From DATJJW01 sp035491935 (lineage in GTDB: Bacteria; Pseudomonadota; Alphaproteobacteria; ATCC43930; CGMCC-115725), in contig DATJJW010000055.1 in NCBI GenBank assembly GCA_035491935.1, forward strand, positions 1-8,634: 8,634 nt of DNA, given 5' to 3'. Positions 1 through 5,527 of this stretch are shown here, piece after piece. How positions within the stretch are numbered: the first letter of the stretch is position 1; each line of letters opens with the position of its first letter. Position numbers and translations under genes: made by a program. A model generated the notes under the pieces. That model was given only the letters and a program-made list of their open reading frames with translations, was not told the origin of the DNA and made no database searches.

Positions 1-30
1 TTGGAACATAAAAAGAACATACAGGGGAAG

Positions 31-66
31 GCCGGCCGAGCCAAGTCGAAATAGGGCTCGGCCGGC
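31..66 (-). terminator. Probable terminator hairpin of the MAPEG gene
   Basis: A perfect 12-bp inverted repeat (arms 31-42 and 55-66, both rich in GGCCGG) encloses a 12-nt loop. It begins 23 bp past the stop codon of the minus-strand gene. On the minus strand the stem is followed, after about 15 nt, by a run of five T (positions 14-10) rather than by an immediate T tract. It is thus an imperfect intrinsic terminator, but it is well placed and very stable. There is no T tract on the plus-strand side. Confidence 0.55.
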
Positions 67-89
67 CGCGATCTCCGGCGGTCCAGGCC

Positions 90-506
90 TTAGAATTTCG
101 GCCAACCGAAGGCGGCGCACACGAACAGGATCAGGCAGATGAGCGCACCCAGGCCGAAGCAGGTCGAGCGCGCGCTCGGCCTGTCGGCGAGGTAGAACCT
201 GACGAAGCACCAGCGGATGACCACGTAGAGCACGGCCAGCAGGGCCACCAGCACGACATCGACGGCGCGCTGCATCGCCGCCAGCACGGCTAGGCCGAAG
301 ACGGCCAAGTTCTCCAGCCCGTTCTGATGCGCGCAGACCGCCCGGTAGCTCCGTCCGTCCAGCTTCGTCTGCTGACCGCGCGGATCGCTGTTGTCGTAGC
401 CGCCGGGCATCGCCTTCATCTCCTTGGACGCCAGGAAGCGCGGCCACATGGCCAGGAGCCAGGCGATGAGGATGCAGAGATACGGGATGACCGAGATCAG
501 ATACAT
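90..506 (-). CDS. MAPEG-family integral membrane protein
   Basis: A small protein of 138 aa with about four membrane helices (residues about 1-21, 62-80, 82-106 and 114-134). Between helices 1 and 2 it has a conserved-looking polar stretch with PGGYDNSDPR, then RAVCAHQNGLENLAVF, which resembles the MAPEG signature (AHxNxxEN followed by a hydrophobic helix). MAPEG proteins are membrane-bound trimers related to microsomal glutathione transferases and eicosanoid enzymes; the bacterial members of this short type mostly have no known reaction. The start at 506 is chosen because family members begin almost directly with the first helix; an in-frame ATG at 539 would add 11 residues. Neither start has a clear ribosome binding site. 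The gene stands alone, divergent from the RcnB-like gene, with its own promoter (578-606) and terminator (31-66). Confidence 0.85.
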   Translation of the reverse strand: MYLISVIPYLCILIAWLLAMWPRFLASKEMKAMPGGYDNSDPRGQQTKLDGRSYRAVCAHQNGLENLAVFGLAVLAAMQRAVDVVLVALLAVLYVVIRWCFVRFYLADRPSARSTCFGLGALICLILFVCAAFGWPKF

Positions 507-577
507 GGCGGCTCGCTTGTCATGAGTGGATGTCCGCATCGGCCGGGCGTGGATGAGCCCTGGGCGGGGCGCCCAAG

Positions 578-606
578 CTTATCCCGTAAAGCGTGTGTCC
601 GGACAA
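578..606 (-). promoter_or_regulatory. Sigma-70-type promoter for the MAPEG gene, with palindrome over the -35
   Basis: Read on the minus strand, TTGTCC (606-601) and GATAAG (583-578) are separated by exactly 17 bp. Each matches four of six consensus bases. The expected transcription start is near 571, giving a leader of about 32 nt to the upstream ATG or about 65 nt to the preferred one. A perfect 10-bp palindrome TGTCCGGACA (596-605) overlaps the -35 box and could be a repressor site. The assignment rests on consensus matching only. Confidence 0.4.
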
Positions 607-699
607 GGCTTCCAGCCCGGCACAGCGGAATGATGGTATTGGCTTGTCCAGTGCCCGATGCCGGAAAAGCCTCGCAAGCCGAGGCGAGAAAGGTATAAG

Positions 700-724
700 G
701 GAACCGTTGCGCAGCTCGCGCATT
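700..724 (+). promoter_or_regulatory. Possible EcfG-type (general stress) promoter for the RcnB-like gene
   Basis: GGAAC (700-704) is followed after 16 bp by CATT (721-724), close to the alphaproteobacterial EcfG general-stress consensus GGAAC-N16/17-CGTT with one mismatch in the -10 half. No better sigma-70 promoter was found between 607 and 852. If real, the leader is about 120 nt. This is a weak, short-motif match. Confidence 0.2.
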
Positions 725-852
725 GTTGCCTGGCTGCCGTCTCGCCGTTCTGTCATCACCTTCCGGTATGCAGGATGGCGTCGCGACGGCCACATTCGGC
801 ACGGCAGGTTCGAAAAACGCGCCGCCGGATATCTACAAAGAGGAATTCTTCC

Positions 853-1179
853 ATGAAGCGTCTTCGCTACGCCGCTGCGTTCATTGCCCTGGCTGGCATG
901 GTCGGTGCCCAGACTTCGGCTTTCGCCCAGGATCATCATGGTTACGACCATGGCCATGGCCCCGGTCCCGACCATGGCCACTACGTCCATCATCAGGATT
1001 GGCGCAATGGCGGCCATATCAGCCATAACGACTGGAATCGTGGCGCCCGCGTCGACTACCGCGCCCACCATCTGCATGCTCCGCCGCGCGGCTACGAGTG
1101 GCGCGAAGTCGACGGCAACTACGTGCTGGCTGCCGTCGCCACCGGTTTGATTGCCTCGGTCCTGCTGGCGAATCACTGA
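853..1179 (+). CDS. RcnB-family histidine-rich periplasmic protein
   Basis: A protein of 108 aa. Residues 1-25 form a Sec signal peptide (basic MKRLR, hydrophobic core, cleavage after AFA). The mature part of 83 residues holds 14 histidines, most in an acidic His/Asp/Gly-rich stretch (residues about 26-55). The C-terminal part RGYEWREVDGNYVLAAVATG, ending in a hydrophobic IASVLL segment, matches the RcnB-domain pattern. E. coli RcnB is a periplasmic protein linked to nickel and cobalt homeostasis through the RcnA exporter; no RcnA gene lies here, so a metal-related role is inferred from the family and the histidines. The start is fixed by GAGG (840-843) 9 nt before the ATG and by the signal peptide. 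The gene is monocistronic, closed by a terminator at 1215-1241. Confidence 0.85.
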   Translation: MKRLRYAAAFIALAGMVGAQTSAFAQDHHGYDHGHGPGPDHGHYVHHQDWRNGGHISHNDWNRGARVDYRAHHLHAPPRGYEWREVDGNYVLAAVATGLIASVLLANH

Positions 1180-1214
1180 CCGGATCACCAGGGAGAGCGA
1201 TCTTCCGGGACGGG

Positions 1215-1241
1215 AAAGGGCGCTTTCGGGCGCCCTTTTTT
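1215..1241 (+). terminator. Intrinsic terminator after the RcnB-like gene
   Basis: A 9-bp perfect stem AAAGGGCGC / GCGCCCTTT (1215-1223 and 1230-1238) has a 6-nt loop, and a run of six T ends at 1241. It separates the RcnB-like gene from the LysR gene 62 bp further on. Confidence 0.9.
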
Positions 1242-1270
1242 ATGCGGTTCTCGCTGGTTCCGGCAGGCGC

Positions 1271-1279
1271 TGGTATGAT
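1271..1279 (+). promoter_or_regulatory. Extended -10 promoter element for the LysR gene
   Basis: TGG-TATGAT (1271-1279) is an extended -10 box with five of six consensus bases. The -35 region 17 bp upstream (1251-1256) is poor, as is common with extended -10 promoters. The predicted start is near 1286, giving a leader of about 18 nt that holds the ribosome binding site AGAGG (1293-1297). Confidence 0.4.
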
Positions 1280-1303
1280 CCGAATCGGTACGAGAGGCAC
1301 ATC

Positions 1304-2299
1304 ATGAAGGTCGCCCGTTTCCTCGATCAGAAATTGCGCATGCGCCAGATGCGTTTCCTGGAGGCGCTTGACCAGCACCGCAGCCTGTCCAAGGCGGCCC
1401 GTGCGCTGCACATGTCGCAACCGGCGCTGACCAAGGCATTGCACGAATTGGAGACGGTGATCGGCGAGACGCTGTTCGAGCGCCATGCCCGAGGCGTCAT
1501 GCCGACGGCGGCGGGCCGGCTGATCCTGGGCTTCGCGACGCGGACACTGGCCGAACTCGGCCGGCTCGATGCCGATCTCGACCATTTGAAAGTGCCGGGC
1601 GGCGGTGTGCTGCATCTGGGGGCCTTGCCGGTATCGGCGGCCGGCCTCCTGCCCCATGTCGTGCGCGACCTGCGCCAGCTTTATCCGCATCTGGAACTTC
1701 GGCTGTTCAGCGGCCGCGGCGACGAGCTGCTGGTCAAGCTGGGGGTGGGCGAGATCGACATGGTGCTGGGCCGCCTCTATCCGCCGGAAGTGCCGGACGG
1801 CTTCCTGCGCGAGCCGATCTATGACGAGCCGATCTCGCTGATCGCGCGCTCCGACCATCCGATCTTCGATATGGCTTCGGGGCAGACGCCGGAAAGCCAA
1901 ATCGCAGGAAACCATATTGCGGGATTGGCCGGTTATGACCTGGTGCTGCCGACCTTCGGCCAGCGCCTGGGGCAGGAGATCGAGCATCTGCTGGTGACGC
2001 TGGGGCTGACCGCCTCGCCGCGCACGATCCGCAGCGCCTCGCATCTGTTCATCCGCGAGGTGCTGCATCTGACCGACATGATCACGCTGGCGCCGCGCAT
2101 GCTGGTGGCGGGCGACATCATCCGTGGCACGCTTCGGGTCCTGCCGGTCGTCATCGACCAGCCGCGCCCGGCCGGCCTCATCCTGAACCCGGCCAAGCCG
2201 CCCAGCCCGACGGCCATGCTGCTGGTCGACGCGATCCGCCGCACCGCCGGCCGGCTGACCGACAGCGAGGCGAAAGCCATAACCTTGGGTTATACTTAA
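1304..2299 (+). CDS. LysR-type transcriptional regulator, PcaQ/GbpR-like
   Basis: A protein of 331 aa, normal length for the family. Residues about 13-72 are the winged helix-turn-helix: MRFLEALDQHRSLSKAA, then LHMSQPALTKALHELE and the wing TLFERHARGVMPTAAG. Residues from about 100 on are the periplasmic-binding-protein-like effector domain that starts LHLGALPVSAAGLLPHVV. The leading KVARFLDQKLRMRQ segment before the HTH is typical of the PcaQ/GbpR branch; PcaQ activates protocatechuate genes in response to a pathway intermediate. The ATG at 1304 follows AGAGG by 6 nt. The gene lies directly upstream of, and in the same direction as, a LigI-like hydrolase, and the inverted repeat ATAACC-TTG-GGTTAT (2279-2293) overlaps its own 3' end. 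The inferred role is activation of the downstream hydrolase, and perhaps the transporter, by an aromatic-derived acid. The effector is not known. Confidence 0.9.
   Translation: MKVARFLDQKLRMRQMRFLEALDQHRSLSKAARALHMSQPALTKALHELETVIGETLFERHARGVMPTAAGRLILGFATRTLAELGRLDADLDHLKVPGGGVLHLGALPVSAAGLLPHVVRDLRQLYPHLELRLFSGRGDELLVKLGVGEIDMVLGRLYPPEVPDGFLREPIYDEPISLIARSDHPIFDMASGQTPESQIAGNHIAGLAGYDLVLPTFGQRLGQEIEHLLVTLGLTASPRTIRSASHLFIREVLHLTDMITLAPRMLVAGDIIRGTLRVLPVVIDQPRPAGLILNPAKPPSPTAMLLVDAIRRTAGRLTDSEAKAITLGYT
2279..2293 (+). promoter_or_regulatory. Predicted LysR (PcaQ-like) operator
   Basis: The perfect inverted repeat ATAACC-TTG-GGTTAT contains a T-N11-A core (T2280, A2292), the standard LysR box. 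The half-sites are the same as those I recall for the Sinorhizobium PcaQ motif (ATAACC-N4-GGTTAA), here with a spacer one base shorter. It lies inside the last codons of the LysR gene, centred about 63 bp before the predicted transcription start of the amidohydrolase, which is the usual position for a LysR recognition site. No second copy was found before the other genes in the window. Confidence 0.6.
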
Positions 2300-2336
2300 A
2301 TCGGCCAAAGCGATGGGCGGGGCTTGCGCGGGCAGT

Positions 2337-2342
2337 GATAGT
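2337..2342 (+). promoter_or_regulatory. Candidate -10 box of the amidohydrolase promoter
   Basis: GATAGT matches four of six -10 bases. The region 17 bp upstream (2314-2319) is GC-rich with no -35 match, as expected for a promoter that needs an activator. The predicted start is about 2349, 63 bp after the centre of the LysR box, and leaves a leader of about 47 nt. Confidence 0.35.
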
Positions 2343-2395
2343 CTCCGACATTCCTTCGGCTCCCTAACGATAATGCCGCCGAGGTGGAGGAGAAG

Positions 2396-3265
2396 ATGAC
2401 GAAAAACATTCCGGGACCCGATCCCAATCTGCGCAAGCCGAAATTCGTGATGCCGGCCAATGCCTGCGACACGCATTGCCATGTCTTCGGGCCGGCGGAC
2501 GTCTTCCCCTATGCGCCCGATCGCAGCTATACGCCGCCGGATGCGCCCAAGGAGCAGTTGGCCAAGGTCCATGGCATGCTCGGCATTGCCCGCGCCGTCA
2601 TCGTGCAGGCGAGCTGCCACGGCACCGACAACCGGGCGACCCTGGACGCGATCAAGCATTCGAGCGGGCGCTATCGCGGTGTCGCCATCGTCGATGACAG
2701 CTTCAACACCAAACAGGCGGAGTTCCTGCACGAGGGCGGCATTCGCGGCGTGCGCTTCAATTTCGTCAAGCATCTGGGCGGCGTGCCGGACATGGACGTG
2801 TTCCGCCGGGTGGTTGAACGCATCCGGCCGCTCGGCTGGCACCTCGTCGTCCATATGGATGCGGGCGATCTCGTCGAATTTCACGACATGCTGAAGGCCC
2901 TGCCGGTGCCCTTCATCGTCGACCATATGGGCCGGGTACTCGCGGGGGAGGGTCTGGAGCAGCCGCCCTTCAAGGCGCTGCTCGATCTGATGAAGCTCGA
3001 CAATGCCTGGGTCAAGGTCTGCGGGTCCGAGCGCTGCTCGACCGCCGGCCCGCCCTTCACGGATTCGGCCCCCTTCGCCGCAGCCCTCATCAAGGCCGCG
3101 CCCGACCGGGTCATCTGGGGCACCGACTGGCCGCATCCGAACGTCAAGGTCATGCCGAACGACGCCGATCTGGTCGACCTCATCCCGCTCTTCGCCCCGG
3201 ACGAGGCGACGCAGCGGCGTATCCTGGTCGAGAACCCGACCCGGCTCTACGACTTCACCGCGTGA
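2396..3265 (+). CDS. 2-pyrone-4,6-dicarboxylate lactonase (LigI)-like amidohydrolase
   Basis: A protein of 289 aa of the cog3618 branch of the amidohydrolase superfamily, nearly as long as LigI (about 293). Visible in order: DTHCHVFGP with the HxH pair H27 and H29; Y45 in RSYTPPDA; QASCHGTDN; GVRFNF with R120; DHMGR with H177; R213 in the segment before TAGPPF; and WGTDWPHP with D244, the expected general base. LigI opens the lactone of 2-pyrone-4,6-dicarboxylate in bacterial protocatechuate, gallate and lignin catabolism and, unusually for the superfamily, needs no metal. Compared with LigI as I remember it, the positions of R130 and Y156 are H126 and H153 here, so the substrate may differ. 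It is a cytoplasmic enzyme with no signal peptide. The ATG is chosen because GGAGG (2386-2390) lies 5 nt upstream; the in-frame GTG at 2384 would overlap that site. It lies 165 bp before the transporter. Confidence 0.85.
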   Translation: MTKNIPGPDPNLRKPKFVMPANACDTHCHVFGPADVFPYAPDRSYTPPDAPKEQLAKVHGMLGIARAVIVQASCHGTDNRATLDAIKHSSGRYRGVAIVDDSFNTKQAEFLHEGGIRGVRFNFVKHLGGVPDMDVFRRVVERIRPLGWHLVVHMDAGDLVEFHDMLKALPVPFIVDHMGRVLAGEGLEQPPFKALLDLMKLDNAWVKVCGSERCSTAGPPFTDSAPFAAALIKAAPDRVIWGTDWPHPNVKVMPNDADLVDLIPLFAPDEATQRRILVENPTRLYDFTA

Positions 3266-3282
3266 ACAGCCAGGGCTGGATC

Positions 3283-3316
3283 GCTTCGTTCACGTTCGCG
3301 ATGACCGTGACGAAGC
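3283..3316 (+). other. Stem-loop just after the amidohydrolase gene
   Basis: An 11-bp stem with one bulged T (arms 3283-3294 and 3306-3316) has an 11-nt loop, starting 17 nt after the stop codon. No T tract follows, so it is not a standard intrinsic terminator. It could protect the 3' end of the hydrolase mRNA, or cause partial termination ahead of the transporter. Confidence 0.4.
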
Positions 3317-3328
3317 TATCCGGCCCAA

Positions 3329-3376
3329 GTTCGGGTGAGGCCGAGTTCGGGTGAGGCCGAGTTCGGGTGAGACCGG
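3329..3376 (+). repeat. Tandem 16-bp direct repeat, three copies
   Basis: The unit GTTCGGGTGAGGCCGA occurs at 3329-3344 and again, identically, at 3345-3360. A third copy at 3361-3376 has two changes (bases 12 and 16). The array fills the spacer between hydrolase and transporter genes, 54 bp before the transporter start. It may be a small variable-number repeat or an array of protein-binding sites; nothing in the sequence decides between them. Confidence 0.85.
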
Positions 3377-3430
3377 GCGGCTATCAACCATTTTGAAACA
3401 ACAAGAACCGATATCGGGGGAGAGACCATC

Positions 3431-4765
3431 ATGACGAGTTCGCAGGAGCCTTACCGCCTGACCGGTGGGGGCCGGTTCGGGGTGTTCGGCCAGCTTTGGT
3501 TCCAGGTGCTGGCCGGCATGGTCATCGGCGTCCTGATGGGTCATTTCACGCCCGACATCGGCAAGCAGATGAAGCCGTTCGGCGACCTGTTCATCTCGCT
3601 CATCCGCATGCTGATCGCTCCGATCATCTTCTGCACCATCGTCCATGGCGTCTGCGGCATGAACGACATGCGCAAGGTCGGCCGCGTCGCCTTGAAGGCG
3701 ATCATCTATTTCGAGGTCATCACCACCATCGGCCTCATCTTCGCCATGGTCGCGGTCAATCTCTGGCAACCGGGCGTCGGCATGCATATCGATCCGCGCG
3801 CCATCGATCCGAAGAGCCTGCCGGCGGTGGCGGCCCATGCCCATGCCACGGGCCTGAGCGATTACCTGCTGCATATCGTGCCGCCGACCTTCACCGGCGC
3901 CTTCACCGGCGGCGAGACGCTGCAGATCGTCTTCGTCTCCGTGCTGTTCGCGGTGGCGCTGTCGGCGCTGGGGCCGATCGGCAAGCCGGTGGTCGATTTC
4001 ATCGAGATCCTGTCGAAGCTGTTCTTCAAGATCGTGGGCTACGTCCTGTATGTGGCGCCGCTCGGTGCCTTCGGCGCGCTGGCCTTCACGGTCGCGACAT
4101 TCGGCGTCGGCTCGCTCTGGTCCTTGAGCAACCTCATCGTCGAATTCTTCGTTGTCAGCGCGCTGTTCACCGTCATCGTGCTGGGCGGCGTCGCCTGGTA
4201 CGCCAACGTCAACATCTTCCGCCTGCTGTACTTCATCCGTGACGAGCTGCTGATCGTCGCGGCGACGACCACGACGGAATCGGTCCTGCCGCAGCTGATG
4301 GCCAAGATGCGCCGGGCCGGCTGCGAGGAAAGCATCGTCGGACTGGTGGTGCCCACGGGCTATTCCTTCAATCTCGACGGCACCTGCCTCTATCTCGCGA
4401 CCACCTCGATCTTCCTGGCCCAGGCGACCGACACGCATCTGTCGCTCGGCCAGCAGCTGGGCCTGATCATCGTGTTGCTGCTGACCTCGAAGGGGGCGGC
4501 GGGCGTTGCCGGCATCGGCTTCGTCGTGCTGGCGGCGACATTGGCCTCGTCCGGCACCATACCGGTGGCGAGCGTGACGCTGATCCTCGGCATCCACCGC
4601 ATCCTGGCCGAGGCGCTGACCTTCGTGAACGCGGTCGGCAATTGCGTCTCCTCCGTCGTCGTCTCGAAATGGGAGGGCGCCATCGACTTCGAGAAATTGT
4701 CGGAGACCATCGGTACCAGAAGGGCCGCATCGCTGGTGCCGGCGGCGGCTATGGCCAAACGCTGA
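3431..4765 (+). CDS. DctA-like cation symporter (DAACS/SLC1 family) with altered substrate site
   Basis: A protein of 444 aa, the size of DctA, with the SLC1 elevator fold: about eight membrane helices and two re-entrant hairpins. Family marks are FIRDELL before hairpin 1, PTGYSFNLDGT (helix 7, cation site), SKGAAGV (hairpin 2), N400 and a closing SKWEG. DctA imports succinate, malate and fumarate with cations across the inner membrane. Here the substrate site is changed at several points: the hairpin-1 serine triplet is threonine (TTTT, residues 279-282), the hairpin-2 GSGF is GIGF (I362), and in helix 8 the DctA pattern DRFMSEAR reads HRILAEAL, so the substrate-binding arginine (GltPh R397) is L396 and its partner aspartate (D390) is H389. 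A usual C4-dicarboxylate is therefore doubtful. The ribosome site GGGGGAG (3416-3422) is 8 nt before the ATG and partly overlaps the palindrome CCGATATCGG (3408-3417). No convincing promoter was found, so it may be cotranscribed with the hydrolase. Confidence 0.9.
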   Translation: MTSSQEPYRLTGGGRFGVFGQLWFQVLAGMVIGVLMGHFTPDIGKQMKPFGDLFISLIRMLIAPIIFCTIVHGVCGMNDMRKVGRVALKAIIYFEVITTIGLIFAMVAVNLWQPGVGMHIDPRAIDPKSLPAVAAHAHATGLSDYLLHIVPPTFTGAFTGGETLQIVFVSVLFAVALSALGPIGKPVVDFIEILSKLFFKIVGYVLYVAPLGAFGALAFTVATFGVGSLWSLSNLIVEFFVVSALFTVIVLGGVAWYANVNIFRLLYFIRDELLIVAATTTTESVLPQLMAKMRRAGCEESIVGLVVPTGYSFNLDGTCLYLATTSIFLAQATDTHLSLGQQLGLIIVLLLTSKGAAGVAGIGFVVLAATLASSGTIPVASVTLILGIHRILAEALTFVNAVGNCVSSVVVSKWEGAIDFEKLSETIGTRRAASLVPAAAMAKR

Positions 4766-4810
4766 AGCAGCCCGCTCGGATCGAATTGATCTGAGGCGTT
4801 ATGCAATTGG

Positions 4811-4845
4811 AAAACGGACGGTGTCTGGCACCGTCCGTTTTTTTT
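4811..4845 (+). terminator. Strong intrinsic terminator after the symporter gene
   Basis: A perfect 13-bp stem AAAACGGACGGTG / CACCGTCCGTTTT (4811-4823 and 4829-4841) has a 5-nt loop, and eight T run to 4845. It starts 46 bp past the stop codon. The A run on the 5' side could let it work weakly in the other direction too, but no minus-strand gene needs it. Confidence 0.95.
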
Positions 4846-4961
4846 CACGCCATCGTTGAAAATCGATGTGCGTCCCTGGCTATAGCGCTGGGCGAGGCTG
4901 AGGCGGAAATTGCGCTGCCACGACGCGTGATAACTCAATAAAACCCTGTGAAATCAAGCTC

Positions 4962-4990
4962 TTGGGTGTTGTTCCCGACTGTGCTAGGGT
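4962..4990 (+). promoter_or_regulatory. Promoter of the molybdenum hydroxylase operon
   Basis: TTGGGT (4962-4967) and TAGGGT (4985-4990) are separated by 17 bp. The -10 is extended by TGC (TGC-TAGGGT). The predicted start is near 4997, giving a leader of about 63 nt. The rest of the spacer, 4846-4961, shows no gene; it contains a lone GATAACT element at 4929-4935 but no palindromic LysR box. Confidence 0.45.
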
Positions 4991-5059
4991 CGCCGTAATT
5001 CATTAGGGCTGCTTGCAATTCGGCTGGTGCGCCCAACTCGTTCGGGAGCGAGTGGATCC

Positions 5060-5515
5060 ATGATCAACATCACCGTCAACGGCAAGCCCGAGCAGATCGA
5101 TATCGAGCCGGATACCCCGTTGCTATGGGTCATCCGCGACATCGTCGGGCTGACCGGCACCAAATATGGCTGCGGCGTCTCCGAATGCGGCGCCTGCACC
5201 GTGCATATCAACGGCCAGCCGCTGCGTTCCTGCTCGGTGCCGATCGGCCACCTGGACGGGGCATCGATCACCACCATCGAGGGGCTGTCGAACGATCGCA
5301 GCCATCCGGTGCAGCAGGCCTGGATCGAAGAGGACGTGCCGCAATGCGGCTGGTGCCAGTCGGGCCAGATCATGGCGACGGTGGCATTTCTCAAGCAGTA
5401 TCCGAACCCGACCAACGCCGATATCAACGCGAACCTGACCAATATCTGCCGCTGCGGCACCTATGAGCGCATGCGCCGAGCCGTGCATCGCGCGGCCAAG
5501 GCGATGAAGGTCTGA
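5060..5515 (+). CDS. [2Fe-2S] subunit of isoquinoline 1-oxidoreductase / aldehyde dehydrogenase-type Mo hydroxylase
   Basis: A protein of 151 aa, the usual length of IorA-type small subunits. An N-terminal plant-ferredoxin fold binds one [2Fe-2S] cluster through C38, C43, C46 and C58 (YGCGVSECGACTVHINGQPL...C). A C-terminal four-helix domain binds a second through C96, C99, C130 and C132 (QCGWCQSGQ and NICRCGTY). All eight cysteines are present. It passes electrons from the molybdenum centre of the large subunit encoded 12 bp downstream to the cytochrome c. It has no signal peptide; in this family it is thought to cross the membrane folded, together with the Tat-signal-bearing large subunit. 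The ATG at 5060 is preferred because the protein then starts with the normal MINITVNGK strand; GGGAG (5044-5048) lies 11 nt upstream. An in-frame GTG at 5027 would add 11 unneeded residues. Confidence 0.92.
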   Translation: MINITVNGKPEQIDIEPDTPLLWVIRDIVGLTGTKYGCGVSECGACTVHINGQPLRSCSVPIGHLDGASITTIEGLSNDRSHPVQQAWIEEDVPQCGWCQSGQIMATVAFLKQYPNPTNADINANLTNICRCGTYERMRRAVHRAAKAMKV

Positions 5516-5527
5516 GGAGGGCGCACC

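Noticed and set aside
4..21. Direct repeat GAACATA (4-10 and 15-21) with an 11-bp period
   Set aside because: It has only two short AT-rich copies at the window edge, and the gene it might serve is not visible.
669..685. Small hairpin GCCTCG-CAAGC-CGAGGC as a terminator or regulatory RNA element
   Set aside because: It has only a 6-bp stem with no T tract on either strand and probably lies upstream of the transcription start of the RcnB-like gene.
520..1188. Overlapping frames on both strands in the MAPEG-RcnB spacer and over the RcnB-like gene
   Set aside because: They conflict with the RcnB-like frame, which has a ribosome site, signal peptide and family C terminus; their translations are featureless.
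1019..3136. A 705-codon open frame on the minus strand
   Set aside because: It lies antisense to the well-supported LysR and amidohydrolase genes. Its His/Arg/Gln/Asp-rich translation is typical of the antisense frame of GC-rich coding DNA and shows no domain.
3290..4597. A 435-codon open frame on the minus strand
   Set aside because: It is antisense to the DctA-like gene, with low-complexity charged sequence and no recognisable motif; a frame shadow.
4929..4946. Possible second LysR box upstream of the Mo hydroxylase operon (GATAACT with trailing A-rich sequence)
   Set aside because: Only one half-site resembles ATAACC; the opposite half GGTTAT is missing, so there is no palindrome to support shared control.
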